DNA of 64,000 bases from an uncultured Prevotella sp. (GCA_934204655.1 CAKPZJ010000005.1:57192-121191), one strand, 5' to 3'. Shown: positions 48,942 through 57,085, counted from the stretch's first letter. The notes: generated by a model from the letters alone, not told the origin. Made by a program: numbers and translations.

Positions 48942-49054
48942 TTTCATTTTCCACAATGGCTTTGGTGTTTGAGATGTAAGCTAAGACAATGGCGGAAATG
49001 GTTGCCGTTTATGGGATGAATGTCACCGCACCTGTACCAGCGCCTCCACAAGCA

Positions 49055-49102
49055 GCGCGCACTGAAAGTGAGCAGTATAAAGCCTGGGGCAACGCCCCAG
49101 GT
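49055..49102 (+). repeat. Inverted pair, left arm
   Basis: GCGCGCACTGAAAGTGAGCA, GTATAAAGCCTGGGGCAACG, CCCCAGGT. It is the inverse of 49349-49395 apart from small indels; 246 bp lie between. The palindrome CCTGGGGC-AAC-GCCCCAGG is included. Confidence 0.85.
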
Positions 49103-49144
49103 AACGTCCCCACACACGCAATGCGCGCTGTAAGCGCAAAAGAA

Positions 49145-49205
49145 GTGCAAGCCGAGCGCCATGAACTTGCTCGGACGGCCGAGGCGCAGCCTGCTTTCTA
49201 TAAAA
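49145..49205 (+). repeat. Dispersed repeat family 1, copy inside the inverted pair
   Basis: GTGCAAGCCGAGCGCCATGA, ACTTGCTCGGACGGCCGAGG, CGCAGCCTGCTTTCTATAAA. Closest to the copies at 31391 and 31825. Confidence 0.85.
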
Positions 49206-49348
49206 GAAGCCGTAAACGTTACCACAGGGGATAATGCCAATAGCCCCATTATACTAACGAGTATCGCCTCGTCCATGGGGCCGTTTGCGGTGGTAACGCC
49301 TACGGCTACTTTTGCGCCTGCAGCGCGATAATAGCTTAGTGGCTGAGT

Positions 49349-49395
49349 ACCTGGGGCGTTGCCCCAGGCTTTATACTGCTGCACTTTCAGCGCGC
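49349..49395 (-). repeat. Inverted pair, right arm
   Basis: Reverse complement of 49055-49102 with small indels. It ends at the exact base where the 21-bp minisatellite begins. Confidence 0.85.
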
Positions 49396-49689
49396 GTTGC
49401 CAACATGAGTTTGCACGTTGCCTACACGGGGTTGCGCGTTGCCTACACGGGACTACGCGTTGCCTACACGGGGTTGCACGTTGCCTACACGGGATTACAC
49501 ATTGCCAACACGAGGTTGCGCGTTGCCTACACGAGGTTGCACGTTGCCTACACGGGGTTGCACGTTGCCTACACGGGGTTGCACGTTGCCTACACGGGGT
49601 TGCGCGTTGCCTACACGGGACTACGCGTTGCCTACGCGGGATTACACGTTGCCTACACTGGACTACACGTTGCCAACATGAGCTTACGC
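49396..49689 (+). repeat. 21-bp minisatellite, 14 phased units
   Basis: Fourteen consecutive 21-bp units with no indel; the commonest unit is GTTGCCTACACGGGGTTGCA plus C. Units vary at a few positions (GGGGTTGC / GGGACTAC / GGGATTAC; CTACACGGG / CAACACGAG / CAACATGAG). The first and last units share the CAACATGAG variant. Because 21 is a multiple of three, forward frames stay open, reading repeated VAYTGLH/R, CLHGVAR or LPTRGCT. I see no convincing start or ribosome site, so coding is uncertain. Confidence 0.95.
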
Positions 49690-49779
49690 AAGGCTCACTT
49701 GGGGAAACTTGGGGCGATTTCTAAAAATATAGGAGATGCCAGCGATGGGCCAGAAGCCGGCGCCAGCGCGCTGGGAGCG

Positions 49780-49840
49780 CTTTTTACGTTTTTACTCTTT
49801 TACCTTTTTACCTTTCACAAGAGCCTTTTTACCTTTACCT
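49780..49840 (+). repeat. Pyrimidine tract, family 3
   Basis: TTTTTACGTTTTTACTCTTT, TACCTTTTTACCTTTC and later CTTTTTACCTTTACC: six or more degenerate CTTTTTAC units, ending close to the stop of the helicase gene. The gap 48541-49879 holds only repeats; no gene is supported there. Confidence 0.55.
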
Positions 49841-49879
49841 GCCGTGGCTCCCCCCGAGGAGGTACTTAGGGTAACCGCC

Positions 49880-52800
49880 CTACCCCTCTGCCGGCACATA
49901 GCCGCCATGGCTGGCCACGTGGTCGATAAGGCGGGCAAAGAGGGCGTTGTGGCGCAGGGTGGGCTCGTGACCCATTAGGATGAGCTGCTTGCGGGCACGG
50001 GTCAGGGCCACGTTGAGTTTGCGGTCAATGACATGGCCGTCTTCCTCGAAGCAGTTGGCCGTCAGGAAATCGAGCTGATAGGCATGCTGGATGGTAAAAG
50101 AGTAGATGATAATGTCGCGCTGCGAACCCTGGTAACGCTCTACCGTGTCAATGGTGACGTGCCCGAGCGCCTCAATGCCCGTGGCCTCTAAGCAGTGGCG
50201 TATCATGGCTATCTGGTTGCGGTACGGCACGATGACCCCCACGGTGTGAGCCGCGTCGAAGTGGGCTCCATAGTAACGATAGATACGCCCGAGCAGACGG
50301 GCCACCATCTGGGCCTCGGCCGGGTTTACCTTGTCCGACTGGGTGGGGGCCACATTGGTAGCCGAGGCAAGAAACAAGTTGCGACAGGTGTGCATCAGCC
50401 GGCCCAAGGCATCGTCGGCCGGCACGGCCACATCCTGCGGATAGATAAACGACTCGCCCTGGTGAGGCAGCGGCACACACTGCAACTGCTCGCGACGGTA
50501 AAACATGCGGTTGGGGAACTCAGCCACGTCGGGGTGCATACGGCCCTGACGGCGCAGGATGCCCACAAAGTCGGTACGGCCCTGGGCCAACTCGCGGCGG
50601 TAGAGGCGCTCGAAGAGCGAGTCGCGACAGTCGTACAGGCCCATGTCGCGCAGCAGCGGGTCGTCTACCCGCGAGAGGGCCGCCGGCTGCTGTACCACGG
50701 CGGGTAGCTGCTTGTAGTCGCCCACGAGAATGAACCGGGGCACCCGGGCCAGCAGGCCCACTACCGAGGGTTCCAGTATCTGGCTCGCCTCGTCCACGAT
50801 GGCCAGGCTGAACTGTCGCAGCTCGAACAGGTAGGCCCGGCTCTGCAGGGTAGACGTGGTGGCCACCACCACGCGGGCCGCGGCCAATGTGTGGCGTACA
50901 TGGTCCAGCCGGGGAGTGGCTCCCAGGCGACTGTCCAGCAAGTGGGGACAGAAGCGGGCATCGCAGGTGTACGCCCCGCCTATGCGCAGATAGTCTATGG
51001 CGGCCTCATCGAGCATGGCACATATCTCGTCGACCGCCCGGTTGGTGTACGACATGAGCAACAGGCTGGCCGATGCGTCCGTAAGGGCCTCCTCGACCAT
51101 GAAGCGCAGCGCCATAGATGTCTTGCCTGTTCCGGGCGGGCCCACGAGCAGGAAGAAATCGTTGGCGCGCTTGGCCTTGAGCAGAATGTCGTCGTAGGCT
51201 GGGCTATAGGACCGCGTGAGCTGGCGCGAGGCATCGGCCGTGGGCTGGCGCTGCCCCAACAGCAGATCCAGCCGTGGCCCCGAGCTGCTCACCAGTTCGC
51301 GCAGGCTGCGCAGTTGGGCCGTAAAGGTGCTGTCAGAGCCGCCATGCTCTACGGCGTAGGTACCCTCGGCCAGTATCTGGGGATTCTGCTGACCGTCGTT
51401 CAGGTGCAGGGTGATACGGTGGGTGTGTATATCGGTGAGCGAGCCCTTGAAGAGCAGCGCGCGGCGCACATCGGGCTCGCCCTGGTAGGCATACAGGTAC
51501 ACCATGTCGCCCGTACGGAAGTTGGGCAGGAAGTCGGCACCCTGGTCGGGTACCCGCAGGGTTATGGTGTCGTATCCCCCGCGCCCAGAGCTCCGCTCCT
51601 TGCTCATAATGGTAAGCCCGGTATATATATTGCCCATCTCGCGCTTGGTGGCCAGGGGCATATTCCACAGGTCGGCCATGCTGGTGCCCACGCCCTCGTG
51701 TACGCCGACCTTGGCAGCCAACTGCTCGCGGTACACAAAGGTGGCCATGGCGGCCAGGTAGGCCCGGGCCACAGGGCTGAGGGCATGTAGCGGGCCCAGC
51801 AGCTGCTGTTGCTGGCGATAGATGTAGTCGGTATAGAAGCGGCCACTTATCTGGCGCTCGTTGAGGGTCTCGGGGGTGAGGCGGTCGATGACGGGGCCGA
51901 AGCCCTGGCGGGCGTAGGCGTAGTCCTGGGCCACGATACGGTTGCGGAAGGCGATAGCCTCGTGGAAGAGGGCCTGGTAATAGTTCACGCTGACCAGTCC
52001 GCCGGGCAGGGGGTACTTAGAGTAGAGCAGGCGCAGGTCGGTCTGACTGTGGCGACGGTCAAAGTTGTAGCGCAGCACGCCGGCGTAGAGCAGCAGCTGT
52101 ACATAGTGGTCCTCCTTCTGGTAAGAGCCGTAGCGGTTGGGGTGGCCGCTCTGTATATTGTAGTTGGCACCCGACTTCTGCTCCACTAAGAGGCGCAGGT
52201 CGGTAGTCATAAGGTCCACGCGACCCTGGATGCCCAACTGCTCGCAGACAAACGAGGGTTCAAGGATGGCGCGACTACGGTCGTAGCCCTGGCGGCGCTC
52301 GCCGGAACCATCGGGGCCAAACAGGTGGCTCACTATGCCGCGCAGGTTATCTACCTGGCGCAGGGCGGCGGTCTTAAAGTCTTCGTGCGAGTTGAAGTCG
52401 GGACAGGTGCAATACTCCATGGCGCGCTCGCGGAAACTGGCACGCAGCGTGTCGTGCCAGTCGTAGTCGTCGGCATGGTTGATGATGTCGTCCAGGGCAC
52501 GGCCGGCAAAATTACCTAACAGGATGGCCTGCGAGTTGGCTGCGCTGGCCAGCCGGTTGACCGTGTAGGACAGGGGGTGATGGCCATAGTCGGTAAAGCA
52601 GCGTGCTATGGCGCTGATGTCGACCAGGTAATCGGGCTCCAGGACTATGAGCGACGGCTCAAGAGGGTCGTCGCCATGGCAGTCGAGCAGATTGAGCTGG
52701 GTGCCACGGCGAAGCAGGGGGCGCAGGTACTCGTGGGCTCCGTAGGCCACCCTCACCGTGGACGCGGAGCCGTCGTGGTCGGTATCGGCATAGATATAGT

Positions 52801-53239
52801 GGTCGTCGGCACGGCTCACCACACAGCGCAGGTAGCGGCGGTTAACCGCCTGATGGCCCGTGGGTCGGCGGCCGGCCACGGGGATGTGCCCCACGAGGTA
52901 AGGGGGTACGGGCTCGCTGCCCACAGCCGACACGAGCAGGGCCAGGGCGCGCAGGTCGTAGCGCCAGTCGTCATCGGCGATAGCTTCAGAGCTGTTAGAG
53001 TGGCGGCGCATGGTCTGGATGGCCACAGTATCGGCAGCGCCCACTCCATGGGCCCGACAGAGATAGTCTATCTGGGCGAAGAGGTTACCAAAGGCCATCT
53101 GGGTGTCGCGTATGCCCTCGTAGCACACCTGTACCAGCACGGCGTGCAGGTTCTTGTTGCGCACATCGGGGGTGGCGGCGGTCAGGTCGGCCAGTGCCTC
53201 GATACGCCTGAATAGCTGTTCGGTTGTCGTAGTGTCCAT
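49880..53239 (-). CDS. Dna2-like nuclease-helicase (PD-(D/E)XK domain plus superfamily 1 helicase)
   Basis: A 1119-residue protein; start at 53239 (MDTTTTEQLFRRIEALADLT), because any longer frame would run through the tRNA-Leu gene. The middle part holds a PD-(D/E)XK nuclease-like core: GRVDLM near residue 340 and VEQKSG near 352, preceded by YCTCPDF cysteines near 280 that might help hold an iron-sulfur cluster. The helicase follows: Walker A GPPGTGKTSMA near 700, SYTNRAVDEI, Walker B IVDEASQ, motif III VGDYKQLPAV, and C-terminal motifs VIVPYRNQ, TIDTVERYQGSQRD and VALTRARKQL. The order nuclease then UPF1-like helicase is that of Dna2, implying roles in flap or end processing; an anti-phage role is possible. 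No partner gene adjoins. Confidence 0.85.
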   Translation of the reverse strand: MDTTTTEQLFRRIEALADLTAATPDVRNKNLHAVLVQVCYEGIRDTQMAFGNLFAQIDYLCRAHGVGAADTVAIQTMRRHSNSSEAIADDDWRYDLRALALLVSAVGSEPVPPYLVGHIPVAGRRPTGHQAVNRRYLRCVVSRADDHYIYADTDHDGSASTVRVAYGAHEYLRPLLRRGTQLNLLDCHGDDPLEPSLIVLEPDYLVDISAIARCFTDYGHHPLSYTVNRLASAANSQAILLGNFAGRALDDIINHADDYDWHDTLRASFRERAMEYCTCPDFNSHEDFKTAALRQVDNLRGIVSHLFGPDGSGERRQGYDRSRAILEPSFVCEQLGIQGRVDLMTTDLRLLVEQKSGANYNIQSGHPNRYGSYQKEDHYVQLLLYAGVLRYNFDRRHSQTDLRLLYSKYPLPGGLVSVNYYQALFHEAIAFRNRIVAQDYAYARQGFGPVIDRLTPETLNERQISGRFYTDYIYRQQQQLLGPLHALSPVARAYLAAMATFVYREQLAAKVGVHEGVGTSMADLWNMPLATKREMGNIYTGLTIMSKERSSGRGGYDTITLRVPDQGADFLPNFRTGDMVYLYAYQGEPDVRRALLFKGSLTDIHTHRITLHLNDGQQNPQILAEGTYAVEHGGSDSTFTAQLRSLRELVSSSGPRLDLLLGQRQPTADASRQLTRSYSPAYDDILLKAKRANDFFLLVGPPGTGKTSMALRFMVEEALTDASASLLLMSYTNRAVDEICAMLDEAAIDYLRIGGAYTCDARFCPHLLDSRLGATPRLDHVRHTLAAARVVVATTSTLQSRAYLFELRQFSLAIVDEASQILEPSVVGLLARVPRFILVGDYKQLPAVVQQPAALSRVDDPLLRDMGLYDCRDSLFERLYRRELAQGRTDFVGILRRQGRMHPDVAEFPNRMFYRREQLQCVPLPHQGESFIYPQDVAVPADDALGRLMHTCRNLFLASATNVAPTQSDKVNPAEAQMVARLLGRIYRYYGAHFDAAHTVGVIVPYRNQIAMIRHCLEATGIEALGHVTIDTVERYQGSQRDIIIYSFTIQHAYQLDFLTANCFEEDGHVIDRKLNVALTRARKQLILMGHEPTLRHNALFARLIDHVASHGGYVPAEG

Positions 53240-53269
53240 CGCTCTATTAATAATAATGTGGAATGTGCT

Positions 53270-53306
53270 AAAAACAAGATTGGGAGAATCTGCCGATTCT
53301 CCCAAT
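53270..53306 (-). terminator. Terminator of tRNA-Leu
   Basis: A perfect 12-bp stem ATTGGGAGAATC / GATTCTCCCAAT around TGCC (53279-53306), followed on the minus strand by CTTGTTTTT. It separates the tRNA from the helicase gene. Confidence 0.9.
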
Positions 53307-53310
53307 TCAG

Positions 53311-53392
53311 TACCCAGAGCCGGGGTCGAACCGGCACGGATTGCTCCACTGGTGTTTGAGACCAGCGCGTCTACCGATTCCGCCATCTGGGC
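53311..53392 (-). tRNA. tRNA-Leu, anticodon CAA
   Basis: An 82-nt type II tRNA. Acceptor stem GCCCAGA with TCTGGGT (first pair G-U) and discriminator A; D-arm GGCGGAATCGGTAGACGC; anticodon stem CTGGT/ACCAG with loop CTCAAAC, giving anticodon CAA (reads UUG); extra arm TGGAGCAATCCG; T-arm GCCGGTTCGACCCCGGC. CCA is not encoded. Its sequence runs in frame with the helicase gene and would add a false N terminus if missed. Confidence 0.97.
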
Positions 53393-53474
53393 CGCAGACT
53401 TAGCTGATAAGTCGGCTGCAAAGGTAACTGATTTTTCCGAGATAACAAAGTTTTACAAGAAAAATCTTAAAAAG

Positions 53475-53506
53475 TTTGCGCCGTTCGTGGATAATGGTTA
53501 TCTTCG
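53475..53506 (+). promoter_or_regulatory. Promoter of manC
   Basis: TTTG (53475-53478), 20 bp, TATCTTCG (53499-53506): one mismatch in the -7 box. It points away from the tRNA and gives a leader of about 25-30 nt. Confidence 0.6.
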
Positions 53507-53537
53507 CCCCCAGAACAGATTTCATCGTAATCGCGCA

Positions 53538-54626
53538 ATGGCTAACATAAACAATAATTACTGTGTCATACTGGCTGGTGGTAAGGGGCGCCGTCTCTGG
53601 CCGTGCAGCCGTGAACAGTATCCCAAGCAATTTATCGATTTCTTCGGCAGTGGTCGTACGCTGCTCCAGCAGACGTTTGACCGCATGCGCCGGCTGCTGC
53701 CTCTGGACAACATATACATCAACACTAATCAGTCCTACATGGACTTGGTGCGCCAGCAGCTGCCCGAGGTGGCACCAGACCATATCATGGCCGAGCCCAT
53801 ACACCGCAATACGGCGCCCAGCATAGCCTGGGCGTGTCACCGGATAAGCCATCTGAGCCCCAAGGCCAACTTGCTGGCCATACCGTCGGACCAGATGGTG
53901 CTGGACGAGGCTGCCTTCGGGCGCAATGTCAGCGAGGGGTTCGACTTTGTGTCGGCCAACGACTGCCTGCTTACTATGGGCGTAAAGCCCACCCGTCCGG
54001 AGCCGGGCTACGGCTACATACAGCAGGGCGAAGTGGCCCGTGGCGAGGTGTACCGTGTGCAGTCGTTTACCGAGAAGCCCGACCGCGAGTTTGCCCGCAT
54101 GTTCTACGAGAGTGGCGAGTTCTTCTGGAACACAGGTATGTTCTTAGCTAACATCCCGTTCTTGTTCCACACCTTCTGCCAGATGCTCCCGCAGGTACTG
54201 CGACGGCTCGACATAGCCCATCCGTCGTGGACTATCGAGGAGGAAGACCACTATGTCACAGAGAACTTCCCCTCGTACCCCAACATGTCCATCGAGCGTG
54301 GCATACTGGAGAAGTCGGAGAATGTATATGTAATGAGGTGTACCTTCGGGTGGGCCGACGTGGGCACCTGGCACAACATCTACGAGGCCATGAGCCGCAC
54401 GGAGGGCGACAATGTGGTCATAGACTCTGACGTGATAGCCGACGAGGCGCACAACAACATCATCAAGTTGCCCAAGGGCCGCTTAGGGGTCATCAACGGG
54501 CTCGATGGTTTCATCGTGGCCGAAGAGGGCAACGTACTACTCATCTGCCGCAAGGAGGACTCGTCTGCGCTGATACGCAAGTATGTCTACGACCTGCAGA
54601 TGAAGCGTGGCGACGACTACGTTTAA
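53538..54626 (+). CDS. manC: Mannose-1-phosphate guanylyltransferase
   Basis: Makes GDP-mannose from GTP and mannose 1-phosphate, the precursor of mannosyl and fucosyl units in surface glycans. 362 residues from the ATG at 53538 (MANINNNYCVILAGGKG). The nucleotidyltransferase signature LAGGKGRRLWPCSREQYPKQ, FTEKPDREFA and FWNTGMFLA are present, with the GWADVGTW metal/sugar site near residue 270. At this length it is the single-function form, without the phosphomannose isomerase domain fused in many ManC/AlgA proteins. A longer upstream frame overlaps the tRNA and is rejected. An SH3-domain protein follows 19 bp later. Confidence 0.93.
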   Translation: MANINNNYCVILAGGKGRRLWPCSREQYPKQFIDFFGSGRTLLQQTFDRMRRLLPLDNIYINTNQSYMDLVRQQLPEVAPDHIMAEPIHRNTAPSIAWACHRISHLSPKANLLAIPSDQMVLDEAAFGRNVSEGFDFVSANDCLLTMGVKPTRPEPGYGYIQQGEVARGEVYRVQSFTEKPDREFARMFYESGEFFWNTGMFLANIPFLFHTFCQMLPQVLRRLDIAHPSWTIEEEDHYVTENFPSYPNMSIERGILEKSENVYVMRCTFGWADVGTWHNIYEAMSRTEGDNVVIDSDVIADEAHNNIIKLPKGRLGVINGLDGFIVAEEGNVLLICRKEDSSALIRKYVYDLQMKRGDDYV

Positions 54627-54645
54627 CCTTATTATATTATAGGAA

Positions 54646-55089
54646 ATGACAACAGGAAAATTCTGGCTCGCCTGCCTAATAGTCATGGCAGGCTTGAGCG
54701 CCCAGGCACAGTCCACCAAGACTGTCAAGATGGTGATTTGCGCCGACGGCACAGCCGGCGAGTATCTCGGAGAGAGCGCCGACAAGTACCATGTACAGTA
54801 TCAAGATGACGGATGGGTGGACAAGAAGACCAGCAAGATAGAGTTTTGGTCGGCCGCCAAGGGCAAGGGATGGGTCTGTGGCCGCAAGGACAACGGCACG
54901 GTGAACATACGCCAGCGCCCTGATGCCAACGCGCCCGTAGTGGGCCAACTGGTCCGCGAGAGAGGGTACATACCAGACTCGGCCAAGTGCCTGGGCGTAG
55001 AAAACGGCTGGTACCGGGTAGACTACAACGGTACTACGGGCTATGTAAAGGCATCGGTGGCCTACTGGAGGGCCAAGTCGTTTGACTGA
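54646..55089 (+). CDS. Exported bacterial SH3-domain protein
   Basis: A 147-residue secreted protein. Signal peptide MTTGKFWLACLIVMAGLSAQAQ; then a short N-terminal domain (residues about 25-80) and an SH3b-type domain with the typical order VNIRQRPDANAPVVGQL, GWYRVDYNGTTGYVKASV. Such domains bind peptidoglycan or proteins in the envelope. It starts 19 bp after manC and ends before a bidirectional terminator, so it is likely co-transcribed with manC, but a shared function is not evident. Confidence 0.8.
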   Translation: MTTGKFWLACLIVMAGLSAQAQSTKTVKMVICADGTAGEYLGESADKYHVQYQDDGWVDKKTSKIEFWSAAKGKGWVCGRKDNGTVNIRQRPDANAPVVGQLVRERGYIPDSAKCLGVENGWYRVDYNGTTGYVKASVAYWRAKSFD

Positions 55090-55166
55090 CCATACCCCCA
55101 GCAGTTGCTGGAACCACTGATTATATAAGGCAAAGGGCCCACACCGTTAGGGCGAGCCTCAACGCA

Positions 55167-55220
55167 AAGCCGCCGATACGCTGTCGGCTCCCCATGGGGG
55201 CGATGGCGTATCGGCGGCTT
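55167..55220. terminator. Bidirectional terminator between convergent operons
   Basis: A perfect 15-bp stem AAGCCGCCGATACGC / GCGTATCGGCGGCTT with a 24-nt GC-rich loop that can itself pair (CCCCATGGGG). It lies between the SH3 gene and the HIT gene. Confidence 0.75.
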
Positions 55221-55255
55221 GGTGTATGCGCAGACCAGAGCCAGACCTGTGGGCA

Positions 55256-55657
55256 TCAGAGCTTCTTAAACTCGGCGTAGATGCGGTCGGCTATGGCCTG
55301 CATCTCGTCGGCCTCTAACTTGAGGTGCTCTTTGCGGAAGTCTACATCGGCCTCCGAGTTGATAGGCATCAGATGGATGTGTGCGTGAGGCACCTCCAGA
55401 CCCAACACTACCTGAGCTACCTTCTTACAGGGGAATGCGGCGCGTATGGCGGTGGCCACTTTCTTAGCGAAAAGCTGGAAAGCGGCTAAGTCCTGGTCGT
55501 CCATGTCAAAAATATAGTCGACCTCCTTACGTGGGATGACCAGCGTGTGACCCTTGGTGAGGGGACTTATGTCGAGAAAGGCGTAGAAGTCGGCGCTCTC
55601 GGCACACTTGTAGCTCGGAATCTCTCCTGCGGCTATCTTAGAGAATATCGTGGCCAT
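55256..55657 (-). CDS. HIT-family nucleotide-binding protein
   Basis: A 133-residue HINT-like hydrolase of nucleotide conjugates such as AMP-lysine or adenosine phosphoramidates. ATIFSKIAAGEIPSYKC is the standard N terminus, GHTLVIPRKE the central strand and VPHAHIHLMPI the histidine triad (H-x-H-x-H) with catalytic histidine. It starts one base after the greA stop, and the pair is commonly neighbouring in Bacteroidales. Cytoplasmic. Confidence 0.93.
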   Translation of the reverse strand: MATIFSKIAAGEIPSYKCAESADFYAFLDISPLTKGHTLVIPRKEVDYIFDMDDQDLAAFQLFAKKVATAIRAAFPCKKVAQVVLGLEVPHAHIHLMPINSEADVDFRKEHLKLEADEMQAIADRIYAEFKKL

Positions 55658-55658
55658 A

Positions 55659-56126
55659 TTATTCGATTGAGATTTTGTCGATACGCAGGCGGATAAGTCC
55701 GCTGGGGATTTTGATTTCGGCCACGTCGCCCACTTTCTTGTTGAGCAAGCCCTTGGCGATAGGCGTCTGGATAGAGATTTTGCCCTCGCGGAGGTTGGCC
55801 TCGCTCTCGCTCACGATGGTATAGGTCATCTTGGCCTGGTTGGCCAGGTTAGTCATCTCCACCTTGGACATAATCTGTACCATGTCGGTGCTCAGACGCG
55901 ACACGTCGACTATCTTAGCCTCTGCGATGGTCAGTTTCATCTTGTTTATTTTACTCTCAAGGTGCGCCTGGGCCTCCTTGGCGGCATCGTACTCTGAATT
56001 CTCGCTCAGGTCACCCTTGTCACGGGCTTCAGCTATTGCGGCTGATGCCTTGGGACGTTCTATTGCTTCGAGCCTGTGAAGCTCGGCCACGAGTTTATCG
56101 TAGCCCTCTTGCGACATGTAAGCCAT
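55659..56126 (-). CDS. greA: Transcription elongation factor GreA
   Basis: Rescues backtracked RNA polymerase by stimulating transcript cleavage. 155 residues from the ATG at 56126 (MAYMSQEGYDKLVAELHRLE); a second Met three codons later is equally possible. The N-terminal coiled coil (RPKASAAIAEARDKGDLSEN, then SEYDAAKEAQAHLESKINKM) carries the acidic tip DLSENSEYDAA. The C-terminal FKBP-like domain holds YTIVSESEANLREGKISIQT and ends with IKIPSGLIRLRIDKI. The leader is about 120 nt from a good promoter. Confidence 0.95.
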   Translation of the reverse strand: MAYMSQEGYDKLVAELHRLEAIERPKASAAIAEARDKGDLSENSEYDAAKEAQAHLESKINKMKLTIAEAKIVDVSRLSTDMVQIMSKVEMTNLANQAKMTYTIVSESEANLREGKISIQTPIAKGLLNKKVGDVAEIKIPSGLIRLRIDKISIE

Positions 56127-56248
56127 AATACTTGTTATGTTTTTTATTAGTTCAACTTGTGCAGAGAACAATAAAATAATGGAACCCCGACAGCCCTTCA
56201 GCCTTGCCGAAATTCCAACTACTATAGTTCTCGTACTTAATACCGTTG

Positions 56249-56280
56249 CAAAGATAGCACAAATTTAGATATAAAACAAA
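56249..56280 (-). promoter_or_regulatory. Promoter of greA-hit
   Basis: On the minus strand TTTG (56277-56280), 20 bp, TATCTTTG (56249-56256) followed by C. Confidence 0.75.
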
Positions 56281-56660
56281 ATAAAAACTGATATTTTTTG
56301 TTTTTCAGCGCTTTTTGATGATTTCCACAGGGCTGGAGAGGGCTGCCATGGGGGCCGAGACCATCGCGTATAGTAAAGTGAGGACCGGCAGGGGCACGGT
56401 GAGAACCATCGGGGCTCGTATGACGCTCATTCTTAACGAGTTGATTGATTTATGTCAAGAAAACTGCCATCACCGTTATTTCCGCAGCCATTTGCTTGGC
56501 GATATGGGTCATTAGCGCTACCTTTGCAGCGTGTTTTTCATAGTATTAGATTTAAGGTTAACAAGGTTTTGGACTCAGCGGAGTCCATTTTTTTTGCCCT
56601 TAACCCAAGTAGGCACTATGAGCAGCACGCCCAAATAGACAGATAGCGGCACGCAAACGA

Positions 56661-56696
56661 CAGGGGTGCGGCCCCCAAGCCCCCCAAGGGGGATGT
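56661..56696 (+). repeat. 36-bp perfect inverted pair, left arm
   Basis: CAGGGGTGCGGCCCCCAAGC, CCCCCAAGGGGGATGT: the exact inverse of 56899-56934. The two arms enclose 202 bp containing a family 2 palindrome. The gap 56257-57028 contains no supported gene. Confidence 0.95.
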
Positions 56697-56760
56697 AACA
56701 TAGCAAATAGGAGAACCGAGAATCTCTCTAATATAGCTGAAATTATTACCCCATTCGCAG

Positions 56761-56834
56761 AGACCGACCTTTACGATGCTGGGAGCCATCTTTAGCGAGC
56801 AGGGAGCCGTCTTTAGAAAGCTAAAGACCGGTCT
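56761..56834. repeat. Dispersed palindromic repeat family 2
   Basis: AGACCGACCTTTA at the left, GGGAGCCATCTTTAGCGAGC and GGGAGCCGTCTTTAG inside, TAAAGACCGGTCT at the right. The outer arms differ at two positions. It is centred between the 36-bp arms. Confidence 0.85.
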
Positions 56835-56898
56835 TTACGATTTCAGAGGTCACTTCCCCTGACATCACAACAGCCACGATTTCCGCACAGACCATTTC

Positions 56899-56934
56899 AC
56901 ATCCCCCTTGGGGGGCTTGGGGGCCGCACCCCTG
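56899..56934 (-). repeat. 36-bp perfect inverted pair, right arm
   Basis: Reverse complement of 56661-56696 without mismatch. A further partial piece, GCTTGGGGGCCGCCACC, follows at 56938. Confidence 0.95.
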
Positions 56935-57028
56935 CTGCTTGGGGGCCGCCACCAGGCTGCTTTACCCCCGAAAAGAGAGCCAAAAGGGTGGCGGCAGGGG
57001 CCGAAAAACAACAAAAGGGCGTAATTAT

Positions 57029-57059
57029 TTTGTAATACACTTATTTTCATGTAATTTTG
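57029..57059 (+). promoter_or_regulatory. Canonical promoter of the epimerase gene
   Basis: TTTG (57029-57032), exactly 19 bp, TAATTTTG (57052-57059) followed by C: full consensus. The leader is about 20 nt. Confidence 0.8.
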
Positions 57060-57085
57060 CAGTCTGATTAAGAATTTCACCATTA

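Noticed and set aside
48944..49384. A 146-codon minus-strand frame
   Set aside because: It crosses two repeat arms and a family 1 copy; its sequence is dictated by the repeats and has no start site.
49396..49689. Possible CRISPR array
   Set aside because: The 21-bp units are directly tandem with no spacers, and no cas gene is present.
53240..53386. N-terminal extension of the helicase gene
   Set aside because: The extra codons translate the tRNA-Leu gene and its terminator.
53154..53537. N-terminal extension of manC
   Set aside because: It crosses the antisense of the tRNA and lies upstream of the promoter; the family begins at MANINNNYCVILAGG.
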